Source: Nocardiopsis sp. YSL2 (GTDB lineage: Bacteria; Actinomycetota; Actinomycetes; Streptosporangiales; Streptosporangiaceae). From it: DNA of 64,000 nucleotides. The stretch lies in the NCBI RefSeq assembly GCF_030555055.1, contig NZ_JAMOAO010000001.1:2170001-2234000 (forward strand), read 5' to 3'. The stretch's first letter is position 1; each line of letters opens with the position of its first letter. The translations under genes and the position numbers were made by a program. The notes beneath the pieces were generated by a model. The model had not been told where the DNA came from. It saw only the letters and a program-made list of their open reading frames with translations, and made no database searches. This document shows, one piece after another, positions 26,113 through 33,208 of this stretch.

Positions 26113-26772
26113 ATGGACCCTGCCTCGATCGACGCCGCGCACGCCGCCCGCACTCTCGCCGATCCGCTCCGGCGCCGGCTCTACGAGTACGTGGCGGCCG
26201 CGGACGGCGACGTCGGCCGCGGGGAGGCCGCGGAGGCCCTCGGCGTCCAGCGCACCCTGGCCGCGCACCACCTGGACAAGCTCGCCGAGGCGGGGCTGCT
26301 GGAGGTGACCCGGCGCAAGGTGAACGGCCGCGAGGGCCCGGGGTCGGGCCGACCGGCCAAGCTGTACCGGCGCGCGAACCGCGAACTGTCGTTGCACCTT
26401 CCGCCCCGCGACTACGAGCTGGCCGCGCGCGTCCTCGCCGAGGCGGTCGAGCGGCACGGCGCGGAGGAGGCCCTGCACGCCGCCGCCCGCGAGGAGGGAC
26501 GCCGGATCGGCGCGGCGGCCGACCCTGACGCGGCCCTGTCCGACCTGCTGCGCGACCGCGGCTACGAGCCGGAGCCCGCGGGCGGGGCACTCCGGCTGCG
26601 CAACTGCCCGTTCCACTCCCTGGCCCGGGCCTTCCCGCCGCTGGCCTGCGGCCTCAACCTCGAACTCCTGCGGGGCGTGTTGGAGGGCAGTGGCGAGGAG
26701 GGGTCGCGGGCTCGGATGGACCCGGTCGAGGGCCGTTGCTGCGTCACGGTTTCCAAAAACAATGAATGTTGA
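26113..26772 (+). CDS. HTH transcriptional regulator with C-terminal Cys/His cluster (SufR/ArsR-like)
   Basis: 219 residues from ATG 26113. An N-terminal winged helix (ARTLADPLRRRLYEYVAAA...RTLAAHHLDKLAEAGLLEV) is followed by a basic wing (RKVNGREGPGSGRPAKLYRR). The C-terminal half has NCPFHSLARAFPPLACGLN and later GRCCV, an arrangement of Cys/His residues like the Fe-S or metal-binding region of SufR-type regulators. It likely senses iron-sulfur, redox or metal status; the ligand is inferred. The DUF3291 gene follows 33 nt downstream in the same direction and may be its target. Confidence 0.75.
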   Translation: MDPASIDAAHAARTLADPLRRRLYEYVAAADGDVGRGEAAEALGVQRTLAAHHLDKLAEAGLLEVTRRKVNGREGPGSGRPAKLYRRANRELSLHLPPRDYELAARVLAEAVERHGAEEALHAAAREEGRRIGAAADPDAALSDLLRDRGYEPEPAGGALRLRNCPFHSLARAFPPLACGLNLELLRGVLEGSGEEGSRARMDPVEGRCCVTVSKNNEC

Positions 26773-26805
26773 CTTAGAAGCCTCCGCTGTGGTGTGCTCG
26801 GGCCC

Positions 26806-27336
26806 ATGAGCGCATCCACCCCCGATTCCGCCGCCGCCCCCGCCCCCGCTCCGGCCGCCCCCGGCACCGGCCCCGCCCACCACCTCGCGCAGATCAACCT
26901 CGGACTGCTCAAGGCCGAACTCGACGACCCCTCCATGAAGGGCTTCACCGACCGGCTGGAGCCCATCAACGCGCTCGCCGACGACTCACCCGGCTTCGTG
27001 TGGCGACTGAGGGAACAGGGCGAGAGCGACGCCACCGGGCTCCGCCCGTACGGCCCGAACACCATCATCAACTTCTCGGTCTGGAAGGACGTGGAGTCGC
27101 TCTGGAACTTCACGTACCGCACCGACCACCTCGACCTGCTCCGTCGGCGGCGCACGTGGTTCGAGCGCATGGACGGGGTCCTGGTGGCGCTGTGGTGGAT
27201 TCCCGCCGGTACGATCCCCACTGTCGAGGAGGCCGGAAGGAAGCTCGACCAAGTGCGTGAGATCGGCCCCTCCCCCGAGGCCTTCACCCTCCGAACCCCC
27301 TTCCCGCCCCCGGCGAGCCACCCTCAGCACGCATAG
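26806..27336 (+). CDS. DUF3291-family protein (monooxygenase-like dimeric barrel)
   Basis: 176 residues from ATG 26806. After an Ala/Pro-rich head the sequence has HLAQINLGLLKAELDDPSMKGF, INALADDSPGFVWRLR, NTIINFSVWKDVESLWNF and WIPAGTIPTVEEAGRKLDQV, typical of DUF3291, related to antibiotic-biosynthesis monooxygenase ferredoxin-like barrels. Substrate unknown. A TTGACT that could serve as a -35 box overlaps the stop of the preceding regulator gene, so it may have its own promoter as well as readthrough. Confidence 0.8.
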   Translation: MSASTPDSAAAPAPAPAAPGTGPAHHLAQINLGLLKAELDDPSMKGFTDRLEPINALADDSPGFVWRLREQGESDATGLRPYGPNTIINFSVWKDVESLWNFTYRTDHLDLLRRRRTWFERMDGVLVALWWIPAGTIPTVEEAGRKLDQVREIGPSPEAFTLRTPFPPPASHPQHA

Positions 27337-27399
27337 TTATCCCTCAGGCGCCTTGGGTAACGTTGCGGGCAAGACAGCGACCACACCGGGAGACCCGTC

Positions 27400-28014
27400 A
27401 TGCGTACGACCACGCTCACCGTCGGCTTGGCCCTGACCACGATCCTCGCCACGGGGTGCTCGCAGACGGAGACGTCCGACGAGGGCGCCACGGCCCCCAC
27501 CGAACAGTCCGTCCAGCCGACCACCTCGCCCAACGTGACGGCGTCCATCTTCATGGAGTGGAGCGAGGGCGCGGGCGCCGTCACCTACGACGAGACCGCC
27601 GTGCCCGTGGGCGCCACCGCGGACGTCCAGGTCCGTGTGGAGGACGGGAAGACCAGCGTCCAGTTCACGGGCACCGGCCTGGAGGGCGACCGCGACTTCG
27701 GTGCCCACGTGCACACACAGCAGTGCGGCGAGGAGCCGACCGACTCCGGGCCGCACTACCAGAACGAGGTCGACCCCGCCGCCACCGAGGACGAGCCGTC
27801 CTCGGACCCCGCCTACGCCAACCCCGAGAACGAGGTGTGGCTGGACTTCACCACCGGCCCCGACGGCAACGCCCTCTCGACGGCCACCGTCGACTGGACG
27901 TTCCGCGAGGGCGAGGCGCAGTCGCTCGTCCTCCACGACCAGCACACCGGCACCGAGCCCGGCGAGGCGGGCACGGCGGGCGACCGCCTGGCGTGCGTCA
28001 CCGTCGAGTTCTGA
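27400..28014 (+). CDS. sodC: Cu/Zn superoxide dismutase-like lipoprotein, probably Cu-only
   Basis: 204 residues. Lipobox LATGC with lipidated Cys20. The SodC fold shows HVH at 103-105, GPHY with His119 and LVLHDQH with His179/182: these are the copper ligands. Cys109 and Cys199 fit the conserved disulfide. The zinc-ligand segment, normally His-rich with an HxGD-type motif, reads NPENEVWLDFTTGPDGN and lacks the histidines, as in the Cu-only SodC of mycobacteria. Expected to dismute superoxide at the outer face of the membrane. GGGAGA ribosome site upstream; monocistronic and convergent with yidC. Confidence 0.82.
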   Translation: MRTTTLTVGLALTTILATGCSQTETSDEGATAPTEQSVQPTTSPNVTASIFMEWSEGAGAVTYDETAVPVGATADVQVRVEDGKTSVQFTGTGLEGDRDFGAHVHTQQCGEEPTDSGPHYQNEVDPAATEDEPSSDPAYANPENEVWLDFTTGPDGNALSTATVDWTFREGEAQSLVLHDQHTGTEPGEAGTAGDRLACVTVEF

Positions 28015-28038
28015 TCCCGCGCCGTCCCGGCCCAGGGC

Positions 28039-28728
28039 TCAGTCGGGCAGGATCCGCCGCAGGACCAGCCGCTCTCCCAGGGCCCAGGACGTCGAGGTCA
28101 GCAGGTACAGAACCGCGGCCAGCGGCACGAACACCGCCACCACGACCGTCATGAACTGCAGGTAGGTCAGCACGCCCGGGACCGGCGGCCGCCCCTCGGC
28201 GGCCGCCGCGTTGGCACGCATCATCGGCAGCATGAGGTAGCGGCGGTTGGCCCACGCCACCAGCGAGATCAGCCCCACCAGCACCGCGAACACCGGTGCC
28301 ACCAGGAGCCCGTCGGCGCTGCCCAGCATCGTGGCGCCCAGCTCGACACCGGCGAAGGTGTGCGTCAGCAGTGGCTCGTCGGCTCTCCCGGCCCCGATGA
28401 ACACCCCGTACAGGGCGATGACCACGGGCATCTGGAGCAGAGCGGGCATGCACCCGGCCAACGGGGAGGTGCCGGCCTCCTCGTAGGCCCTCCGCTGTTC
28501 GGCGACCAGCCGCCGCGGGTCGTTCCGGTGCTTGGCGGTGAGTGCGGACAGCCGCGGGGCGATCCGCGCCCGCGCCTTCTCGGCCCGCACCTGTGCCACG
28601 CCCAAGGGGGCGAGCACCAGGCGCACGGCGACGGTCAGGAGCACCACCGCGAGTCCGAACGACAGGTCGGCGGTGAACGGTGTGAGCCAGGCGGCGAGGC
28701 CCGACAGGATCGTGGAGAGCAGGGACAT
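28039..28728 (-). CDS. YidC/Oxa1-family membrane insertase (short paralogue)
   Basis: 229 residues from ATG 28728; a TTG at 28758 (LYSFGPIAAAM) is a possible alternative start. Five hydrophobic segments: LSFGLAVVLLTVAVRLVLAPLG with the conserved groove Arg; a cytoplasmic hairpin (QVRAEKARARIAPRLSALTAKHRNDPRRL); then GCMPALLQMPVVIALYGVF, LVAPVFAVLVGLISLVAWA and FMTVVVAVFVPLAAVLYLL. There is no large periplasmic domain, as in Gram-positive and actinobacterial paralogues. It inserts membrane proteins. The DUF6412 gene upstream in the same direction is its usual companion in actinobacteria. Confidence 0.88.
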   Translation of the reverse strand: MSLLSTILSGLAAWLTPFTADLSFGLAVVLLTVAVRLVLAPLGVAQVRAEKARARIAPRLSALTAKHRNDPRRLVAEQRRAYEEAGTSPLAGCMPALLQMPVVIALYGVFIGAGRADEPLLTHTFAGVELGATMLGSADGLLVAPVFAVLVGLISLVAWANRRYLMLPMMRANAAAAEGRPPVPGVLTYLQFMTVVVAVFVPLAAVLYLLTSTSWALGERLVLRRILPD

Positions 28729-28870
28729 GGCGGCCGCGATCGGCCCGAAGCTGTACAAGGTGAGGCCCTTCGTCCGAGGTGGGAACAGACGACGGGCCGC
28801 CCGGACCACGCGCGTGAAGGCACGCGGACACACGCGAGGGACACGGAAGTGCGCTCGGTCGGCGGACGGC

Positions 28871-28911
28871 CCGAGGGCGTGCTCGGCGGATCCCCGCCGA
28901 AGACGCCCTAG
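28871..28911. repeat. Minimal CTAG-ended inverted repeat / hairpin
   Basis: GGGCGT-containing arm 28875-28889 pairs with 28894-28908 at 13 of 15 positions around a 4-nt loop. The arms resemble the ends of the element at 422-592 (AGGGCGTG..C.GCGGAT on the left, ACGCCCTAG on the right). The CTAG at 28908-28911 contains the stop codon of the DUF6412 gene. It would also act as a transcription terminator. The rest of 28729-28907 has no gene. Confidence 0.5.
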
Positions 28912-29183
28912 GCCGCGCCTGGTGCGCGGGGGCGGGGCCTGCCCGCGGCGTCGGGGTCGCGCAGGGTGAGGACGGGCAGCCGAAGGGACCTGCGGCGCAT
29001 CGCGTGCCCGGTCCCGGTCGCGGTGTCGCCGGTGGGCAGGCTCCGGACTCCGAAGAGCACCGACCAGGCCAGCGCCGCGCCGAGGGCGAGCACGAGCGGC
29101 CCGAGGGACGAGGGCGTGGCCACCAGTTCCGTGGGAAGGACGCCCAGCAGGAGGAACTCGGCGAACGCGAGCAACAGCGTCAC
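28908..29183 (-). CDS. DUF6412-type small membrane protein
   Basis: 91 residues from GTG 29183 with GAGGGGG upstream. Two hydrophobic segments (LLLAFAEFLLLGVLPTEL and LGPLVLALGAALAWSVLFGV) and a basic Arg/Pro tail. The pairing with a short YidC paralogue matches a family often annotated DUF6412. Role unknown; perhaps an accessory to the insertase. The stop codon lies in a CTAG repeat end. Confidence 0.65.
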   Translation of the reverse strand: MTLLLAFAEFLLLGVLPTELVATPSSLGPLVLALGAALAWSVLFGVRSLPTGDTATGTGHAMRRRSLRLPVLTLRDPDAAGRPRPRAPGAA

Positions 29184-29319
29184 GGCGACCCCCTCTCATC
29201 TCGGCCTCCCCGATCCTAACCGCCGCTCCCCCACCCGACAACGCACCCTCCTGCGCAGAAATCCGCCGACACTCCGTCAGCCCTCCTCACCTTTCACGCC
29301 GACCTGTAGCTAAATGACA

Positions 29320-29336
29320 CGGAGTAATCAACTCCG
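29320..29336. promoter_or_regulatory. Perfect palindrome CGGAGT-N5-ACTCCG upstream of a small gene
   Basis: CGGAGT (29320-29325), spacer AATCA, ACTCCG (29331-29336). It lies about 55 nt before the GTG at 29390 in a locally AT-richer patch. Could be a regulator operator or a small leader hairpin. No other gene is seen in 29184-29389. Confidence 0.35.
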
Positions 29337-29389
29337 TTCTCTCCGGGTTCAGTCGTGTCCGGACGAGAACGGCGGAAGAGGGGAACCCC

Positions 29390-29707
29390 GTGCCGATTCG
29401 CCCTGCCAACCTCGCGACCATGTCCGCCACGATCGCCGGAGCGATCTCCGGCCTGTCGCGCAAGGGGGAGGAGACCGCGACGGTTCGGGTCACCTTCGAG
29501 TCCGGCCACCAGCAGACTCTGAGCAACGGCGGCTGCCGTCCGCTGGAGACCGGCCAGGGCGGCGTCACCGAGGTCGCCGGCGAGGCCAGGGTCAAGTTCG
29601 CGCTCTTCGCGGGCACCAGCTGCCAGGGCAGCCGCGCCCTCGCCTCGGGCCACGGGACCGTGTCCTTCGCCGACCCGGTCCTGGCCGGGGCCATCGTCAT
29701 CGGCTGA
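29390..29707 (+). CDS. Small hypothetical protein, possibly beta/gamma-crystallin-like
   Basis: 105 residues from GTG 29390 with GAGGGG spaced 6 nt upstream. No clear signal peptide, although the N-terminus has a short hydrophobic run (ATMSATIAGAISGL). The body is beta-strand-like (ATVRVTFESGHQQTLSNGGC; RVKFALFAGTSCQGSRALASG; VLAGAIVIG). The 'FxGxxCqGxxxxL' pattern recalls half of a beta/gamma-crystallin or peptidase-inhibitor I36 motif, a weak similarity. Stand-alone; a palindrome precedes it. Confidence 0.55.
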   Translation: MPIRPANLATMSATIAGAISGLSRKGEETATVRVTFESGHQQTLSNGGCRPLETGQGGVTEVAGEARVKFALFAGTSCQGSRALASGHGTVSFADPVLAGAIVIG

Positions 29708-29769
29708 CCCCGCCGGGTCCGTGACCGGGGCCGTCCCTAGGCCGGAGGGCCGGGACCGCGGGGCCGAGG

Positions 29770-31386
29770 TCAGAGGTGGGTGCGGTGGACCGCTCTGTCC
29801 GAGCGGACCGAACGCCCGGGAAGGCGGTCGGTGCGTCGGCCGTTCCGGACCGTGAACTCACCCGACACCAGGACGTGCTCGATGCCCACCGGGGCGCGGC
29901 GCGGGTGCTCGTAGGTGGCGCCGGCCGCGACCGTGTCGGGGTCGAAGACCACCAGATCGGCGATCGCGCCGAGATGGACGGCTCCCCGGTCGGTCAGGCC
30001 CAGGCGGCGCGCGGGCCGGGAGGTGAGGTGGCGCACGCACTCCTCCAGGGTCAGGACGCCCAGTTCCCGCACGTAGTGGCCCAGGTAGCGGGGGAACGTG
30101 CCCCAACCGCGCGGGTGCGGCCTGTCGCCGACGAGGATGCCGTCGCTCCCCGCCGTGTGGGAGCTGTGCCGCATGATGGTGCGGATGTTCTCCTCGTTGC
30201 CGACCTGGAGCAGGCACCCGCTGCGCAGCTCGTCCGCGACGAGCAGGTCGGCGTAGACCCGGCCGGGCTCCTCCCCACGGCTCTTCGCGAGGTCGGCGAT
30301 GGCCGACCCCACCGCCCAGGACAGCGACGGATCCGCCACACCGGTGACCACGATCGCGGACCAGTCCATCGGCACGCCGTGGTTGCCGTCGGTGCCCTCG
30401 ACCTCGATCTCGTGCAGCACCCGCGCACGCGTGGGCCCGTCCCGCAGCCGGTCCAGAGTGGCGGCGGTACCGCCCGCCTGCGCCCAGCTGGGCAGCGGAG
30501 CGCCCAGGTAGGTGGCGCTGGCCTGGTAGGGGTAGCTGTCCAGGGTGACGTCGAGGCCGTAGCGGACGGTGGCCTCGTCGATGGCGTCGAGCACCTCGGG
30601 CGCGCGGCCGCGGTTGATCGGGAAGTTGACGTGGCAGTGCGCGAGGTGCAGCGGGACGTGGGAGCGGCGCGCGACGTCCAAGCACTCCTGGTAGGACTCC
30701 ACGACCCGGGTGCCGTAGTTGCGGTGATGGGGGCAGTAGTAGCCGCCCCCGGCGCGCACCGGCGCCAGGAGGTCGACGATCTCGTCGTCGGTCGCGTACA
30801 TCCCGGGCGTGTAGGTGAGCCCCGTGGACAACCCGTGCGCTCCCTCGGCCATGCCCCGGGCGATCATCGCCCGCATGCGGGCGGTCTCGGCCTCCGTGGG
30901 CGGCCGGTCCTGTCCGCCCACGACCTCCATCCGGACGTTGCCGTGGGGCACGAGGCAGGCGGCGTTGACGGCGGCGCCCTCGTCGACCCGGTCGAGGTAC
31001 TCGCCGACACCGCGCCAGGCGTAGTCGAGGTCGGGGGTGCCGTTCCATCCCGCGATCTGGGTGCGGATCTCGTCCACCGTGTCGTCGGTGACCGGCGCGT
31101 AGCCGAGGCCGTCCTGCCCGAGGACCTCCAGGGTGACGCCCTGCAGGGTCTTGGCCTCGTGTGCGGGGTCGGCGAGGATCGCGAGGTCGGAGTGGGCGTG
31201 CATGTCGATGAAGCCGGGAGCGACGACCAGCCCGCCGACGTCCACGGACTCGCCGGTGCTCCGGGCGCGCCCGGGCGGGGCGATGTGGCTGACGCGGCCG
31301 TCCCGTAGGACGAGGTCGGCACGGCGGGCGGGGCCACCGGTGCCGTCAACCACGCGGCCGCCGGTGAGTACGGTCTCGGACTGCAC
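29770..31386 (-). CDS. N-acyl-D-amino-acid deacylase / D-aminoacylase-type amidohydrolase
   Basis: 538 residues from GTG 31386, with GGAGGAACC immediately upstream. An N-terminal beta-sandwich (VLTGGRVVDGTGGPARRADLVL) leads to metal-site HAHSDLAIL. Further metal or catalytic regions are HHRNYGTRVVESY, HLAHCHVNF and SSHTAGSDGILVGD. The ending is RPARRLGLTDRGAVHLGAIADLVVFDPDTV, typical of the D-aminoacylase subgroup of metal-dependent amidohydrolases. It hydrolyses N-acyl-D-amino acids or related amides; exact substrate unknown. Probably cytoplasmic, monocistronic, convergent with 29390-29707. Confidence 0.87.
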   Translation of the reverse strand: MQSETVLTGGRVVDGTGGPARRADLVLRDGRVSHIAPPGRARSTGESVDVGGLVVAPGFIDMHAHSDLAILADPAHEAKTLQGVTLEVLGQDGLGYAPVTDDTVDEIRTQIAGWNGTPDLDYAWRGVGEYLDRVDEGAAVNAACLVPHGNVRMEVVGGQDRPPTEAETARMRAMIARGMAEGAHGLSTGLTYTPGMYATDDEIVDLLAPVRAGGGYYCPHHRNYGTRVVESYQECLDVARRSHVPLHLAHCHVNFPINRGRAPEVLDAIDEATVRYGLDVTLDSYPYQASATYLGAPLPSWAQAGGTAATLDRLRDGPTRARVLHEIEVEGTDGNHGVPMDWSAIVVTGVADPSLSWAVGSAIADLAKSRGEEPGRVYADLLVADELRSGCLLQVGNEENIRTIMRHSSHTAGSDGILVGDRPHPRGWGTFPRYLGHYVRELGVLTLEECVRHLTSRPARRLGLTDRGAVHLGAIADLVVFDPDTVAAGATYEHPRRAPVGIEHVLVSGEFTVRNGRRTDRLPGRSVRSDRAVHRTHL

Positions 31387-31572
31387 GGTTCCTCCGTTCG
31401 GGCCGCGGCCGGCCGGATGCGGTGTGACCCAAGATACGCCGCCGACCGATCGTCCACAGGGCTTCGGGGCCGTGGGGGGCGACTTTCCCACCCGCCACCC
31501 ACCATCGCCCCGGGGGCGCTCCGCGCACAGCGGGGCTACCACCCTCAACAGACACCTCCGGCGCAGCCCCAC

Positions 31573-31621
31573 CACCCGCCACCCACCACCCGCCACCCGC
31601 CACGCGCCACGCGCCATCGCC
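31573..31621. repeat. 7-nt tandem repeat, about seven units
   Basis: Units CACCCGC, CACCCAC, CACCCGC, CACCCGC, CACGCGC, CACGCGC and CATCGCC follow one another. A related shorter run (CCACCCGCCACCCACCATCG) is at 31488-31507. The 277-nt gap 31387-31663 upstream of the amidohydrolase holds these repeats and no credible gene. Confidence 0.7.
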
Positions 31622-31663
31622 CCACCCGCCTCACGGCGGGCTTCCGGCCAGGACCGACGGCGG

Positions 31664-32332
31664 TCAGCTCGGGTCGCGGCGGGCGCGCAGCACCGCGTCG
31701 GTCACCTCGTAGACCCTGCCGTCGAGGGTCTGGGAGTTCGCGCGCGCCTCACCCACGACCACGGTCCATCCCGTGCCCGGCAACAGGGCGGCGAGGTCAT
31801 CGGCGGTGTAGAACATCTCCGGGTGGGGCGGCCTCGGCACGCCGTTCTCCACGTCGGCCGGGTGGTGGCCCACGACCAGCAGGTGCCCCCCGGGTGCCAC
31901 CGCGGCGGCCAGCGCGCCGACCAGCCGGACCATGGGCTCCGGGCGCAGGTGCATGAACTGCGCGGACACCAGGTCGAAGGAGGCCTCCGGCGGTGTCCAC
32001 TCGGTCAGGTCCGCCTGCCGCCAGGTGATCCGGTCGGCCACCGAGTCCCCGCGCTCGCGGGCGTGGGCCCCGGCCCGCTCCAGCGCCACGGTCGAGATGT
32101 CGACCGCGGTCACCCGCCATCCGCGTTCGGCCAGCCAGACACTGTCGGCGCCCTCACCGCTGCCCACGTCCAGAGCGCGGCCGGGCGCCAGGTCCGCCGC
32201 CTCCGCCACCAGTTGGCGGTTGGGCCTGCCGCTCCAGATGCGGTCCTTGGTCAGGTAGCGCTCGTTCCAGAAGTCCGCGCCCATCTCCTCGGGCAGGCTG
32301 TGCGCGCCGGACTCGGTGCTCTCGTGGTGCAT
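31664..32332 (-). CDS. Class I SAM-dependent methyltransferase
   Basis: 222 residues from ATG 32332, chosen because GGAGG lies 8 nt upstream. FWNERYLTKDRIWSGRPNRQL at the N-terminus is typical of the tellurite/thiopurine-like methyltransferase group. Motif I is ALDVGSGEGADSVWLAERG; motif II region VTAVDIS; motif IV FDLVSAQFMHL; post-motif APGGHLLVVGHHP. Substrate not predictable. Its stop is 68 nt from repeat-rich DNA; the TetR gene lies upstream in the same orientation but with a separate ribosome site. Confidence 0.87.
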   Translation of the reverse strand: MHHESTESGAHSLPEEMGADFWNERYLTKDRIWSGRPNRQLVAEAADLAPGRALDVGSGEGADSVWLAERGWRVTAVDISTVALERAGAHARERGDSVADRITWRQADLTEWTPPEASFDLVSAQFMHLRPEPMVRLVGALAAAVAPGGHLLVVGHHPADVENGVPRPPHPEMFYTADDLAALLPGTGWTVVVGEARANSQTLDGRVYEVTDAVLRARRDPS

Positions 32333-32408
32333 CTCGACCACCTCCGCGCACCACTCTTGCCCCCACGGCCCCGATCACGCGAGCAGGCTTGCCGGATCGG
32401 CAAACGGC

Positions 32409-33011
32409 TCAGTCCCCGCCAGGGGGATCGAACTCGGTCAGGCACAGGTCGAGCAGGGCCTCGATCCGGTCGGTGAGCTGCGACCGGTCGTGGGCCCGCA
32501 GCGCCGTCGCCCCCTCGATGAGGCGGACCCTGGTCAGGCCGAGCATGACCGCCGCCACCAGGGAGGCGTGGACGGACGCGTTCTCCCGGCCGAGGTAGGC
32601 CGTCAGGGGGTCCAGCATGGCGGTCTTCAGGCGCCCCTGGTAGACGGCCTGCAGGTCGGGGTCTCCCGCGGAGTCGTCCAGCGCCCGCTGCAGCGGGGAG
32701 CCCTCGCCGTACAGGCGGCTCACGGCGTGCTCGGCGAGGCGGCGGCTGAGGGTGGCGGGGTCCCCCTCGATCAGACCGGGGAAGACGCCGTCCTCGCGCA
32801 GGATCTCGGCCAGAAGCCCGCTCTTGGCTCCGAAGTACCGGTTGATGAGCGCCACGTTGACGCCCGCGTGCGAAGCGATCTTGCGCGAGGAGACGGCGCC
32901 GTAGCCCTCGTCGGTGAACAGCTCCTTCGCGCTGGCCAGGATGCGGGCGCGCGTCACCGCGCGGCCGCGTGTGGGCGCCGCGCCGCCTCCGGTTTGCTCC
33001 GGACGGTCCAT
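32409..33011 (-). CDS. TetR-family transcriptional repressor
   Basis: 200 residues from ATG 33011. HTH at about 17-60 (TRARILASAKELFTDEGYGAVSSRKIASHAGVNVALINRYFGAKSGLL). The C-terminal ligand and dimer domain has a helix ending in LLDLCLTEFDPPGGD. Divergently placed to an MFS exporter with a 197-nt shared region that contains a clean palindrome on the exporter -35 box (33110-33122). It most likely represses that exporter and responds to one of its substrates. Confidence 0.88.
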   Translation of the reverse strand: MDRPEQTGGGAAPTRGRAVTRARILASAKELFTDEGYGAVSSRKIASHAGVNVALINRYFGAKSGLLAEILREDGVFPGLIEGDPATLSRRLAEHAVSRLYGEGSPLQRALDDSAGDPDLQAVYQGRLKTAMLDPLTAYLGRENASVHASLVAAVMLGLTRVRLIEGATALRAHDRSQLTDRIEALLDLCLTEFDPPGGD

Positions 33012-33109
33012 CTGAACAACCTCTCGGCGGCCGTGATCTGGCTTCCAGGATTCCAGGTTGGCACCCGGCAGCACCCACCGCCTACCGAAACGGGCAGAGA
33101 GATACCGAT

Positions 33110-33139
33110 TTGACAGAGTCAACAGCGTTTACATATACC
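33110..33139 (+). promoter_or_regulatory. MFS promoter with overlapping TetR-type operator
   Basis: TTGACA (33110-33115) and TATACC (33134-33139), spacer 18 nt, make a good sigma70-type promoter. The -35 box is embedded in the perfect palindrome TTGAC-AGA-GTCAA (33110-33122), a likely repressor site. Expected start of transcription is near 33146, about 60 nt before the MFS GTG. Confidence 0.6.
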
Positions 33140-33208
33140 TGTGTGAGGACGCCGCCCCCGGCCTTGCGCCGCGGGGCTTTTCGCGCGTCCGGAATCGGGA
33201 GACCAGCA

